From: an uncultured Pelagibacteraceae bacterium
Lineage (GTDB): Bacteria > Pseudomonadota > Alphaproteobacteria > Pelagibacterales > Pelagibacteraceae
Assembly: GCA_902592375.1 (NCBI GenBank)
Contig: CACJEG010000003.1
Location: 85,327 to 149,326, forward strand
Direction of reading: 5' to 3'
DNA length: 64,000 nt
Positions within the stretch are counted from its first letter, which is position 1. Each line of letters begins with the position of its first letter. This document shows positions 28,711 through 36,837 of this stretch, one piece after another. Position numbers and translations under genes: made by a program. The notes below the pieces were generated by a model that saw only the letters and a list, made by a program, of their open reading frames with translations, was not told where the DNA came from and did not search any database.

Positions 28711-29673
28711 ATGAAAATATTAGTAATTCAAAACAGGATGGGTATAGGTGATACGGTAATTTTCCTACCCTTTATTAAAGCTATTTCAAATAAATTTGGA
28801 GTACCTGTTAGTTTGCTAGTGAAAGAAAATTCAAAAGCTAACGAATTTTTAAATCAAACAAATTATATTGAAGAAATAATTCACTTAGAAAGAGACAATA
28901 AAATAAATCAAAGACATGATGGTTTTAAAGGATTTTTCAAATTAGCAAGTGATCTTAAAAAATATAATTTTGATAAAGTTTTTATTTTTAATTCATCTTT
29001 GAGATATAACTTAATTTCTAAATTAGCAGGTGTTAAAGAAATATTTCAATATCCGTTATTTGAGAAACAAAATCAACACATCACTAAACCGGCTAAAGCT
29101 ATAATAAAAAAATATTTAGATATCGAAACTATTGATAATCCAGAAATTCAAATTGATAACAGTTTAGTTCAAAAAACAGCAGTAAACTTTAATATTAATA
29201 ATGATGAACTTAATGTTTTGTTGGGTATAGGTGGCTCAGGCCCAACAAAGAGAATACCATCAAAAACTTTTCTAGACGTAATGGAAAAATTAGAAGCTTT
29301 TAAAAAATGTAGGTTTTTTTTAGCCACAGGTAAAAATGAAGATGAGCAAAAAATCTTAATGGAAATATTAAATACAAAATTTAGAGAAAAGTGTGTTGCT
29401 TTAGATAACCTCAGTATAAGGGATACATTGCCTATTATTAAAAATTGTAATGTTGCAATCTGCAATGATACGAGTTTCTCACATTTATCATCAGCATTAG
29501 GAATTAAAACAATTACATTGATGGCAGATACACCATTAATTTATGGTTCTTATAATACAAATATGTATCCTATAATTCCTGATGGAGAAACAACTGTTTC
29601 TCACAATACTCATGGTAAAGATAAAATAAATCCAGATAAGATTTATGAAAAACTATTATCAATAATTAATTAA
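28711..29673 (+). CDS. Glycosyltransferase family 9 (heptosyltransferase-like)
   Basis: I place the start at ATG 28711 (MKILVIQNRMGIGD, 320 residues), because the longer in-frame version from 28642 runs into the divergent gene and adds a non-conserved tail. The N-terminus fits the GT9 opening VIxxxGxGDxxxxxP, and the C-terminal half shows LLGIGGSGPTKRIP and AICNDTSFSHLSSALGIKTITL, typical of ADP-heptose:LPS transferases. It likely transfers a sugar to LPS or another surface glycan. It overlaps the J-domain gene by 4 bp at its end. Confidence 0.82.
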   Translation: MKILVIQNRMGIGDTVIFLPFIKAISNKFGVPVSLLVKENSKANEFLNQTNYIEEIIHLERDNKINQRHDGFKGFFKLASDLKKYNFDKVFIFNSSLRYNLISKLAGVKEIFQYPLFEKQNQHITKPAKAIIKKYLDIETIDNPEIQIDNSLVQKTAVNFNINNDELNVLLGIGGSGPTKRIPSKTFLDVMEKLEAFKKCRFFLATGKNEDEQKILMEILNTKFREKCVALDNLSIRDTLPIIKNCNVAICNDTSFSHLSSALGIKTITLMADTPLIYGSYNTNMYPIIPDGETTVSHNTHGKDKINPDKIYEKLLSIIN

Positions 29674-30173
29674 GAAATATCCTTAAGAACTATTTCTTTA
29701 GCTTCATTAACAATAGCTGATAATCTTGAGGTTTCTGGAGAAATATCGGGGTGAATTTTTTTTTGAATTTTTTGGTAAGCTTTATTTAGAGCTTCTTTAG
29801 TTGGTTTTTTATTAATGTCTAAATTTAAAATCTTATATGCCTCAGATATTGATAATGATGACGAGTTATTATTTTGATATTGATTAAAAGAAAATCTTCC
29901 AGAATTTCTTAAGGTTTGAATAAGCCTATAAAGAGAAAGCAATTGAAACAATGATAAACCTTTAAGTTTAACTAGAGCAAGGCTTGCAAGAGTTAATGGC
30001 AATGTGAGTAGAAATTTTCCACCAATAGCAAATAAAACTGCTAATAAAGCCAATAATAAAATTGTAATCAGCCTAACTCCTTTTGACATTTTTTTTGGAG
30101 AAATATTTGACCACCATCTTAATAAAAAATATAAGATGACTAAAATTACAAGTAGATAAATAATAATATTCAT
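29670..30173 (-). CDS. Membrane-anchored J-domain protein (Pam18/Tim14-like)
   Basis: Using ATG 30173 the protein has 167 residues; the in-frame start at 30203 would overlap ptrB. Two or three hydrophobic segments occupy about residues 1-70, a polar Asn/Ser linker follows, and a C-terminal J-like domain has LSISEAYKILNLDINKKPTKE, the HPD motif in KKIHPDISPE, and IVNEAKEIVL. This N-membrane/C-terminal degenerate J layout resembles alphaproteobacterial relatives of mitochondrial Pam18. It would stimulate DnaK at the membrane; that is inferred from family. The gap to divergent ptrB is 15 bp. Confidence 0.78.
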   Translation of the reverse strand: MNIIIYLLVILVILYFLLRWWSNISPKKMSKGVRLITILLLALLAVLFAIGGKFLLTLPLTLASLALVKLKGLSLFQLLSLYRLIQTLRNSGRFSFNQYQNNNSSSLSISEAYKILNLDINKKPTKEALNKAYQKIQKKIHPDISPETSRLSAIVNEAKEIVLKDIS

Positions 30174-30188
30174 ATATTTCCTTATTAG

Positions 30189-32264
30189 ATGAAAGTACCA
30201 CAACTTAAAAAAAAACTAGAGATAAAAACTTGTCACAATATTGATTGGGAAGACAATTACAGCTGGATTCATCAAGATAATATTTTGGAAGTTCTCAGAG
30301 ATAAAAGCAAGTTAGATCCTGAAGTGAAAAAATATTTAGAAGATGAAAATGCTTACACAGATCATCATTTAAAAGATACAAAAGATATTCAAAAAAAATT
30401 ATTCGATGAAATTAAAGGAAGAATTAAATTAGATGATGAATCTTTGCCCTATAAAGATCACACCTATGAGTATTGGACAAAAACTACAACAACAGGAAAT
30501 TATTCCATAAAACTTAGAAAAAAAATTGGTTCAGAAAATATTGAGGAAATATGGAATGGAGATCAAGAAAAAGAAAAACTTAAAACTGAATATTTTGGGG
30601 TTGGAGATTTAGAAGTAAGTAATAATGATAAATATCTTGGGTACTCTTTAGATCTTAAGGGTTCTGAATATTATACAATTTATTTAAGAGATATAAAAAC
30701 AAACAAAATTATTTCAAAAGAAATTACGGAAACATCAGGGGGAATAACATTTAGTCTAGATGATAAATATATTTTTTATTCTAAACTTGATGAAAATCAT
30801 AGAGCAAGAACAATATACAGGCACAAAATAGGAGATTTTGAGGCCAAAGATGAATTAATATTTGAGGAGAAAAGCGAGGCTTTTACAGTAGGAATTGGAA
30901 AAAGCTCAGATGAAAAATATTTTTTTATAAATACTTCTGACCATAATACTTCAGAACAATATTACTTTAAATCAGATGAATTAAATCCATCTCCAAAACT
31001 GATTATTAAAAGAGAAAGAGGTGTTCTATATTCTGTTAATTCATGGGATGGTAAATTTTATAATCATACAAATAAAAATGCTGAAGACTTTAAAATTGAT
31101 ATTTGTGACAATTTAGAAAATCAAAATTGGAAAGCATATATTCCAGCAAAAGATGAAGTTTTAATTGGTGGATTAACATTCCTTAAAAATTGGATTATTC
31201 GTGGTGAAACATCAGATGCACTAGATAAATTATTTGTCAAAAATATTTCTACGAATAAAGAAGAAGAATTAGTTTTCTCTGATGAGTCTGTTTATGTTCC
31301 AGGAGTGAGCTTAACTCAAAAAGATAGAAATACTGATGAAGTTTATTTAGGATACTCATCGCCCAAAACTCCTTCTAGAGTATTTAAATATAATTTAAGA
31401 ACAAAATCTAAAGAACTTGTTAAAGAGCAAGAGATCCCATCTGGTCATAATAAAGATGATTATATTGTTGAGAGAGTTGAGTTTAAATCTCATGACGGAA
31501 GAATGGTTCCATTAACAATTACTAGACACAAAAAAACAAAAATTGATGGGTCTGCAAATGTTTTATTATATGGATATGGGTCTTATGGAAATTCTATGTC
31601 ACCAAGTTTCTCTTCCACAAGATTAAGTCTTATCAATAGGGATATAATTTGGGCGACAGCTCACATTAGAGGTGGTATGGAAAAAGGGATGAAATGGTGG
31701 AAAGAGGGAAAATTAACAAACAAAAAAAATACTTTTGAAGATTATATTTACGCAGCAAAATATTTAATTGAAAAGAATTATACTTCAAAAGGAAATATTA
31801 TTGGAATGGGTGGATCGGCTGGAGGATTATTGATGGGAGCTGTAGTCAATCAATCTCCTGAATTATTTTTAGGAATTATCATGGCTGTTCCTTTTGTGGA
31901 TTCTTTAACAACAAATCTTGATCATTCTTTACCTTTAACTGTGGGAGAATTTGACGAATTTGGAAATGCAAAAGAGAATAAAGAACACTTTGATTATATT
32001 TTTTCATATGCGCCCTACAACAATATTAAAAAAATGGATTATCCACATATTTTTATTACAACAAGTTTAAGTGATAATAGAGTTTTATTTGATGAACCTG
32101 CAAAGTTCACAGCAAAACTTAGAGACTATAAAACAGATAATAATTTACTTCTTTTAAAAACCGAAATGAATGCTGGTCATGGTGGAAAATCAGGAAGAGA
32201 TGGCGCAATAGAAGAAATTGCGATTGATTATGCATTTGCATTAAAAATTTCAAATAAAATTTAG
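30189..32264 (+). CDS. ptrB: Oligopeptidase B (S9A serine peptidase)
   Basis: A 691-residue prolyl-oligopeptidase-family enzyme. An N-terminal beta-propeller begins after DWEDNYSWIHQDN. The catalytic domain has GYGSYGNSMSPSFSS, HIRGGMEKGMKWW, the nucleophile Ser in GGSAGG near residue 543 and the His in NAGHGGKSGR near 664. OpdB cleaves short cytosolic peptides after basic residues. There is no signal peptide. The following 102-bp gap holds the hsp20 regulatory region. Confidence 0.93.
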   Translation: MKVPQLKKKLEIKTCHNIDWEDNYSWIHQDNILEVLRDKSKLDPEVKKYLEDENAYTDHHLKDTKDIQKKLFDEIKGRIKLDDESLPYKDHTYEYWTKTTTTGNYSIKLRKKIGSENIEEIWNGDQEKEKLKTEYFGVGDLEVSNNDKYLGYSLDLKGSEYYTIYLRDIKTNKIISKEITETSGGITFSLDDKYIFYSKLDENHRARTIYRHKIGDFEAKDELIFEEKSEAFTVGIGKSSDEKYFFINTSDHNTSEQYYFKSDELNPSPKLIIKRERGVLYSVNSWDGKFYNHTNKNAEDFKIDICDNLENQNWKAYIPAKDEVLIGGLTFLKNWIIRGETSDALDKLFVKNISTNKEEELVFSDESVYVPGVSLTQKDRNTDEVYLGYSSPKTPSRVFKYNLRTKSKELVKEQEIPSGHNKDDYIVERVEFKSHDGRMVPLTITRHKKTKIDGSANVLLYGYGSYGNSMSPSFSSTRLSLINRDIIWATAHIRGGMEKGMKWWKEGKLTNKKNTFEDYIYAAKYLIEKNYTSKGNIIGMGGSAGGLLMGAVVNQSPELFLGIIMAVPFVDSLTTNLDHSLPLTVGEFDEFGNAKENKEHFDYIFSYAPYNNIKKMDYPHIFITTSLSDNRVLFDEPAKFTAKLRDYKTDNNLLLLKTEMNAGHGGKSGRDGAIEEIAIDYAFALKISNKI

Positions 32265-32276
32265 TACATATTCAAT

Positions 32277-32304
32277 CTTGAAAAAAAAAAATTAATTCCC
32301 ATAT
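32277..32304 (+). promoter_or_regulatory. Candidate RpoH (sigma-32) promoter of hsp20
   Basis: CTTGAAA at 32277-32283, 13 bases, then TCCCATAT at 32297-32304, which matches CCCCATNT at all but the first base. This is a near-consensus sigma-32 promoter with the same spacing as the groESL candidate. Transcription would start near 32310. Confidence 0.75.
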
Positions 32305-32307
32305 AAG

Positions 32308-32361
32308 TTAGGTAAGTCGCCTAATGGGGCTTGCATAAATAAACTTGCTTAAAAAAGGAGG
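32308..32361 (+). promoter_or_regulatory. ROSE-like RNA thermometer in the hsp20 leader
   Basis: The proximal hairpin pairs CTTGCTT (32344-32350) with AAGGAGG (32355-32361), the Shine-Dalgarno, across an AAAA loop. A central G opposite G matches the diagnostic UYGCU/AGGA pairing of ROSE elements that control alphaproteobacterial hsp20 genes. Upstream, TTAGGT/GCCTAA (32308-32324) forms a second hairpin with an AAGTC loop. The gene class, position and motif agree; structure and temperature response are untested. Confidence 0.6.
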
Positions 32362-32366
32362 ATATT

Positions 32367-32813
32367 ATGACAAGTAAGGATCTATCTATATTTAACTCAC
32401 TTAGACCTTTTTCAATTGGTTTTGATGATATGTTCGACCAATTCGAAAATATGTTAGGAAATGGAAATTTGACGATGCAGTCAAATTATCCACCATACAA
32501 CATCCGAAAGACAGGTAAAGACAACTATGCAATTGAAGTAGCATTGGCTGGCTTTAGCAAAAAAGACGTTGAGGTTGAGTTCGAGGACAATTTATTAACA
32601 GTTAGAACAAAACAAGTTAATAAGTCTGAGGACAGTGATGTAAATGGAGAAATTATTCATAAAGGGATTTCTCAAAGACAATTTGCAAGATCATTCACTA
32701 TAGCTGATGATGTAAAAGTTAATGGTGCTGAGCTTAAAGATGGTCTTTTAACAATATCTTGTGAAAGAATAATTCCAGAACATAAAAAAAAGAAGCTTAT
32801 TGAAATTAAATAA
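32367..32813 (+). CDS. hspA: Small heat shock protein Hsp20/IbpA
   Basis: A 148-residue alpha-crystallin-family holdase: N-terminal SRPFSIGFDDMFDQFENML-like segment, YPPYNIRKTGKDNYAIEVALAGF opening the crystallin domain, VEFEDNLLTVRTKQ, GISQRQFARSFTIADDV and DGLLTISCER. It binds unfolding proteins in the cytoplasm. A strong Shine-Dalgarno is buried in a predicted ROSE-type hairpin, behind a near-consensus RpoH promoter, so heat control at two levels is expected. Confidence 0.95.
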   Translation: MTSKDLSIFNSLRPFSIGFDDMFDQFENMLGNGNLTMQSNYPPYNIRKTGKDNYAIEVALAGFSKKDVEVEFEDNLLTVRTKQVNKSEDSDVNGEIIHKGISQRQFARSFTIADDVKVNGAELKDGLLTISCERIIPEHKKKKLIEIK

Positions 32814-32826
32814 GTCTTAAACCTTG

Positions 32827-32850
32827 CTTGTGGGGATTTCTCCCCACAAG
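32827..32850. terminator. Bidirectional hairpin between hsp20 and the purine permease
   Basis: CTTGTGGGGA (32827-32836) pairs perfectly with TCCCCACAAG (32841-32850) around a TTTC loop, between convergent stops. The plus side is followed by only TTTAAATT, so the U-run is weak. It most likely ends both transcripts. Confidence 0.75.
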
Positions 32851-32860
32851 TTTAAATTAA

Positions 32861-34183
32861 TTATTTCTTTGCCATTATAGCATTTAAAACAAATGCTAAT
32901 AATCCAGCAGGTATAAGTCCAGTTGTTAACAGTAGTTTTAAACTTATTCCAAAATCTGGAATATTTTTCACAAAGTCTGGTAACAATGACATTCCAATTC
33001 CAAAAGACAAAGAAAGAGCTAAGATTAATAAATTTCTTTGATCCATTTCTGCCCTTGAAATCAATTTAATACCAGCAGCTACAATCATCCCAAACATAAT
33101 GATTGCTGCTCCACCAATCACCGACTCTGGCATTGCTGCGATTATTCCACCTAATTTTGGAAATAATCCCATTAGAACTAATACTATTCCTGCAATAGTT
33201 CCAACGTGCCTACTTACCACTCCTGTAAACGCAACTAGTCCAGCATTTTGTGAATAGGATGTATTTGGCATCGCATTAAATATTGCACCAAATGCAGTAC
33301 CAACACCATCTGCCATAATTCCACCTGATATTTCTTTATCCGTTGCTTCTCGTTTAGCACCACCCATTGTAGTAGCACTTATGTCTCCAATTGTTTCAAT
33401 CGTTGTAACAATTGACATAAACAACATTAGAATTATTGCACCAGGCACAAAATCAATTCCATATTGAAGTGGCATTGGAAATGCAAACCATGATGCAGAT
33501 GCAATTTTACCATAGTTAACCATTCCTAGTGCTGCTGCAACTATGAAGCCAGCTACTATTCCAATCAAAATTGAAGCTGCAGAAGCCATTCCTTTACCTC
33601 TAAGATTGAAAAAGATAGCAACTATGAACACTGAAGCGGCAACCGTTAAATGATTTGCATTTGCAAAGATTTCAGGTTTATTATTCATTAACCATCCACC
33701 TCCACCTGCATACATAAAACCGACTTTAAGCAAACTAAATCCAATCATTAGCACAACTATACCTGTGACTAATGGTGGGAATAGATGTCTTATTGGTTTT
33801 AAAACTTTTCCAATGAAAATTTGAAAAATTCCTCCAATGAACGCTGCTGTAAATACTGCACCTAATCCTGCTGCTTTAAATGGTAGCATGATTGGTATAA
33901 ATGCAAAACTGGTTCCTTGAACAATAGGAAGTCTTGCACCAATTTCTTTGTATCCAACTGTTTGGATAATTGTTGCAACTCCCGCAACAAACAAAGCCAT
34001 TTGTATCAAAAATATTTTTTGTTCAGGCGTTTGACCAAAAACTCCAGCCACAATTATAGGAACAGTTATATTACCAGCAAACATTGCTAGTACGTGCTGA
34101 ATTCCTAAAGGTATGGATTTATTTAATGGAAGTTTTTTATCCGGACTGTTTGTAGAGCCCACTTTTGTTTTTCTTGAAGCCAT
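32861..34183 (-). CDS. NCS2 (nucleobase-cation symporter 2) purine permease, xanthine/urate type
   Basis: A 440-residue membrane protein with about 12-14 helices. It opens with PLGIQHVLAMFAGNITVPIIV and has the NAT motif region NTSYSQNAGLVAFTGVVSRHVG, which resembles xanthine/urate carriers (XanQ, UacT) more than uracil carriers. It should import a purine base with a cation. The operon context (deaminases, xanthine dehydrogenase and urate breakdown downstream) supports this. A good Shine-Dalgarno (GGAGG, 34188-34192 on minus) precedes the ATG, and two direct repeats lie upstream at 34251-34274. Confidence 0.88.
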   Translation of the reverse strand: MASRKTKVGSTNSPDKKLPLNKSIPLGIQHVLAMFAGNITVPIIVAGVFGQTPEQKIFLIQMALFVAGVATIIQTVGYKEIGARLPIVQGTSFAFIPIMLPFKAAGLGAVFTAAFIGGIFQIFIGKVLKPIRHLFPPLVTGIVVLMIGFSLLKVGFMYAGGGGWLMNNKPEIFANANHLTVAASVFIVAIFFNLRGKGMASAASILIGIVAGFIVAAALGMVNYGKIASASWFAFPMPLQYGIDFVPGAIILMLFMSIVTTIETIGDISATTMGGAKREATDKEISGGIMADGVGTAFGAIFNAMPNTSYSQNAGLVAFTGVVSRHVGTIAGIVLVLMGLFPKLGGIIAAMPESVIGGAAIIMFGMIVAAGIKLISRAEMDQRNLLILALSLSFGIGMSLLPDFVKNIPDFGISLKLLLTTGLIPAGLLAFVLNAIMAKK

Positions 34184-34250
34184 ATAACCTCCGTCGTTAA
34201 CTAAATAGACGTTACATTATTGGCTATGAATTAATATAAAAAAACTGATT

Positions 34251-34274
34251 ACTTTAGAACAACTCCACTTTAGA
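34251..34274. repeat. Tandem 8-bp direct repeat upstream of the purine permease
   Basis: ACTTTAGA occurs at 34251-34258 and again at 34267-34274, a 16-bp period, 68-91 bp upstream of the permease start in the largest intergenic gap of the cluster (137 bp). Tandem half-sites like this can bind an activator; no regulator gene is nearby. Confidence 0.45.
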
Positions 34275-34320
34275 TAGTAAAAAAAACCTATAATGAGCAG
34301 ATTTATTTAAATTAATAAAT

Positions 34321-34626
34321 TTAAAAGCAACCGTTTGAAACAAAACCCACAACTATATTTTCTGAATTTATTTCAAACCTACGTTCACATGGAACAAGGT
34401 ATTTTTTACTATTATAAACTAGCTCAAAATTCCCTTTAGCATTTTTAAAGTCTTCGTCTGGTTTTCCAAGCTCCATCTGAAGTTCACTAGCTGATTTTCC
34501 AAGGAATTTACTTAATTTTTCATTTTCTTTTTCAACAATTGCATCTGTTTTATCTTTAACAGTTTGACACCCTGAAAAAAAAATTAATACAATTACAAGA
34601 CTTATTGCTGATTTTAATTTTGACAT
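34321..34626 (-). CDS. Small lipoprotein, BamE/SmpA-like
   Basis: The 101-residue protein has a signal peptide with lipobox FSGC (Cys near residue 20), a short charged linker, then LGKSASELQMELGKPDEDFKN followed by beta strands and two cysteines (VPCERRF, SNGCF). The L-G-x-S-x-x-x-L-x-x-x-LG-x-P pattern resembles the BamE/SmpA/OmlA fold found in many alphaproteobacterial outer-membrane lipoproteins. Function is unproven. It is divergent from the deaminase-ABC operon across 126 bp. Confidence 0.6.
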   Translation of the reverse strand: MSKLKSAISLVIVLIFFSGCQTVKDKTDAIVEKENEKLSKFLGKSASELQMELGKPDEDFKNAKGNFELVYNSKKYLVPCERRFEINSENIVVGFVSNGCF

Positions 34627-34662
34627 AAGTTCAAATTAACATTTTTTGTTTCATAAATTATT

Positions 34663-34708
34663 AACTTTTAAGTTGTATAAATAATTTATTTCTTATTACT
34701 TTTAAGTT
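34663..34708. repeat. Repeated dyad upstream of the deaminase-ABC operon
   Basis: AACTTTTAAGTT (34663-34674) and ACTTTTAAGTT (34698-34708) share 11 bases, about 34 bp apart. Each is a short dyad (AACTT/AAGTT). They lie 45-90 bp before the deaminase ATG and could be paired operators; chance in AT-rich DNA cannot be excluded. Confidence 0.4.
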
Positions 34709-34752
34709 TAATTATAGTACCAATTGTGTTCTTTATTTGATGGTTCAAGCAT

Positions 34753-35343
34753 ATGAATGAAAAAACCCTAGAAAAGATACTAAATATATTTTTAAAAGAA
34801 GTTTTACCCTTAACTGAAAAAGGTGTTGCTAAAGGTAGTAAAATATTTGGTGCCGCAATAATTAAAAAAGAAGATTTATCTCTTGTAGTTGCAGAAACAA
34901 ACAATGAAATAGAAAATCCATTATGGCATGGAGAAATGCATACTCTTAAAAAATTTTATGAATTAGATCCAAATACAAGACCAAAAGAAAAAGACTGCAT
35001 GTTCTTAAGTTCACATGAGCCTTGTAGTATGTGTTTGAGTGCAATCACATTTTCTGGATTTGATAATTTTTATTATTTGTTTCCGTATATTGCCACAAAT
35101 AATGAATTTAATATTCCACACGATTTAAATATACTCAAAGAAGTATTTAAAATTAATGATGGAGAATATAATAAAGAAAATTCCTATTGGAAAAGTCGAA
35201 ATATAAACTTACTTATTGAAAATTTACCTACTTCAAAAAAAGAAAATATTTTAAAACAATTAGACGAAATTAAAAAAAAATATCAAATTTTATCAAATCA
35301 ATATCAGGAAAATAAGGATGGAAATTCTATACCATTAAATTAA
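34753..35343 (+). CDS. CMP/dCMP-deaminase-fold deaminase, purine/nucleoside ABC operon
   Basis: A 196-residue zinc deaminase of the cytidine/guanine deaminase fold. HGE near residue 58 (WHGEMHTLKKF) provides the zinc His and catalytic Glu; SSHEPCSMCLSAI provides the Cys pair near 96-99. It differs from the nearby GuaD-like protein, with a longer C-terminal helical tail. It begins the operon with the BMP-type ABC transporter, 3 bp from its ATPase gene, so its substrate is probably what that transporter brings in. The exact base or nucleoside cannot be told from sequence. Confidence 0.8.
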   Translation: MNEKTLEKILNIFLKEVLPLTEKGVAKGSKIFGAAIIKKEDLSLVVAETNNEIENPLWHGEMHTLKKFYELDPNTRPKEKDCMFLSSHEPCSMCLSAITFSGFDNFYYLFPYIATNNEFNIPHDLNILKEVFKINDGEYNKENSYWKSRNINLLIENLPTSKKENILKQLDEIKKKYQILSNQYQENKDGNSIPLN

Positions 35344-35346
35344 GAA

Positions 35347-36837
35347 ATGAATACAAACCTTAAAATTTCAAATGTAACTAAAATATATCCTGGGTGTGTT
35401 GCAAACGATAATGTTTCGCTAGAGTTTAATAGTGGTAAAATTTATGCTCTTCTTGGAGAAAATGGTGCTGGAAAATCTACACTAGTTAAAATTCTATCAG
35501 GCGTCATAATTCCTGATGAAGGTGAAATTTATTTAAATAAAAATAATCTAAAGCTTAATTCTCCATTAGATGCAAAAAAAAATGATATTGGAATGGTATT
35601 CCAACATTTTAATCTTTTTGAAACTTTGTCCGTATTTGAAAACTTAATAATAGACTCAGATGAACAAAGGGAAAGTTTAAGAGAAAAAATTGATTCAATT
35701 ATGAAAAAATATAATTTTTCAATTGATCTTGATATTCCTGTTCTAAATCTGTCAGCAGGTCAAAAACAGAAAGTGGAAATAATTAGATGTCTGATAAGAA
35801 ATCCAAAAGTTTTAATTATGGATGAGCCAACATCAGTATTAACAGAGCAAGAAACAAGTGAATTATTCTTATCTTTGAAAAAATTTTCAGAAGAAGGAAT
35901 TTTAATTATTTATATAACCCATAAATTAAAGGAAGTTATGCAGCTTTGTGATGAAGTTGCTGTAATGAGAAGAGGAAAATTAGTTTCTGTAAGTGAAATA
36001 AAGAATGAAAATATTGAGTCACTTGCCAACAAAATGGTGGGTCAGAACCTTAAAACAATTAAGAAAAAAAAAGCAAAAACTTCATCAGATCAATTGATTA
36101 AGATAACTAATCTTAATTTTACAAGTGAAGATCCTTTTGAAACAAACTTAATGGATATTAATTTTTCTGTTAATCGAGGTGAATGTTTAGGAATTGCTGG
36201 TATATCAGGAAACGGTCAAAGTGAATTATTTCAAGTATTAAGTGGTGAAATTATATCAGACAAGAATTGCATAGAATTTAATAATAATTACATAGGAGAT
36301 TTAGATCCTCAAGAGAGAAGAGAATATTTGATGGCCTTTTCTCCAGAAGATAGACTTGAGCAGGCTGCAATTCCACAAATGAAAATTTTTGAAAATGTGG
36401 CTCTAAACAATTTTAAATCATCAAATTTTTTTAATAATGGATTAATTAACGAAAACAAAATTAAGGAACATTCAAAAAAAATAATTTCGGACTTTAATGT
36501 TAATACAGATAACATAGAGTTAAAAAGTCAATTTTTGTCAGGAGGAAATCTACAGAAATTAATTATTGGAAGAGAGTTAATAACATCTCCAGATTTATTA
36601 ATTTGCTTTAATCCAACTTGGGGTTTAGATGTTGGAGCCATAAATTATATTCACGAAACATTGATTAAAATCAATGAACAAAATAAATCAATTATATTAA
36701 TATCTACAGACACTGATGAGTTATTAAAATTAAGTGACAAAATTTCAGTAATTCATAAAGGAAAATTGTCAAAAATTATGAATGCTGAAGAAGTAACCTC
36801 TGAAAAACTTGGGATACTAATGGGAGGAGTAAATTGA
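35347..36837 (+). CDS. BMP-type nucleoside ABC transporter, ATP-binding protein
   Basis: A 496-residue protein with two fused ATPase halves, as in the ribose/nucleoside (NupB/YufO) family. The first half has Walker A GENGAGKST near residue 38 and LSAGQKQKVEI; the second has a degenerate P-loop GISGNGQSE and LSGGNLQKLIIGREL. FSPEDR is a family mark. It powers uptake with the two permeases and the BMP binding protein encoded next, with overlaps or short gaps. The next gene starts with TTG inside its stop. Confidence 0.93.
   Translation: MNTNLKISNVTKIYPGCVANDNVSLEFNSGKIYALLGENGAGKSTLVKILSGVIIPDEGEIYLNKNNLKLNSPLDAKKNDIGMVFQHFNLFETLSVFENLIIDSDEQRESLREKIDSIMKKYNFSIDLDIPVLNLSAGQKQKVEIIRCLIRNPKVLIMDEPTSVLTEQETSELFLSLKKFSEEGILIIYITHKLKEVMQLCDEVAVMRRGKLVSVSEIKNENIESLANKMVGQNLKTIKKKKAKTSSDQLIKITNLNFTSEDPFETNLMDINFSVNRGECLGIAGISGNGQSELFQVLSGEIISDKNCIEFNNNYIGDLDPQERREYLMAFSPEDRLEQAAIPQMKIFENVALNNFKSSNFFNNGLINENKIKEHSKKIISDFNVNTDNIELKSQFLSGGNLQKLIIGRELITSPDLLICFNPTWGLDVGAINYIHETLIKINEQNKSIILISTDTDELLKLSDKISVIHKGKLSKIMNAEEVTSEKLGILMGGVN

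Noticed and set aside
34184-34320. Purine riboswitch upstream of the NCS2 permease
   Set aside because: I looked for the three-way junction core of the guanine/adenine riboswitch class and did not find its conserved loops; only direct repeats are visible.
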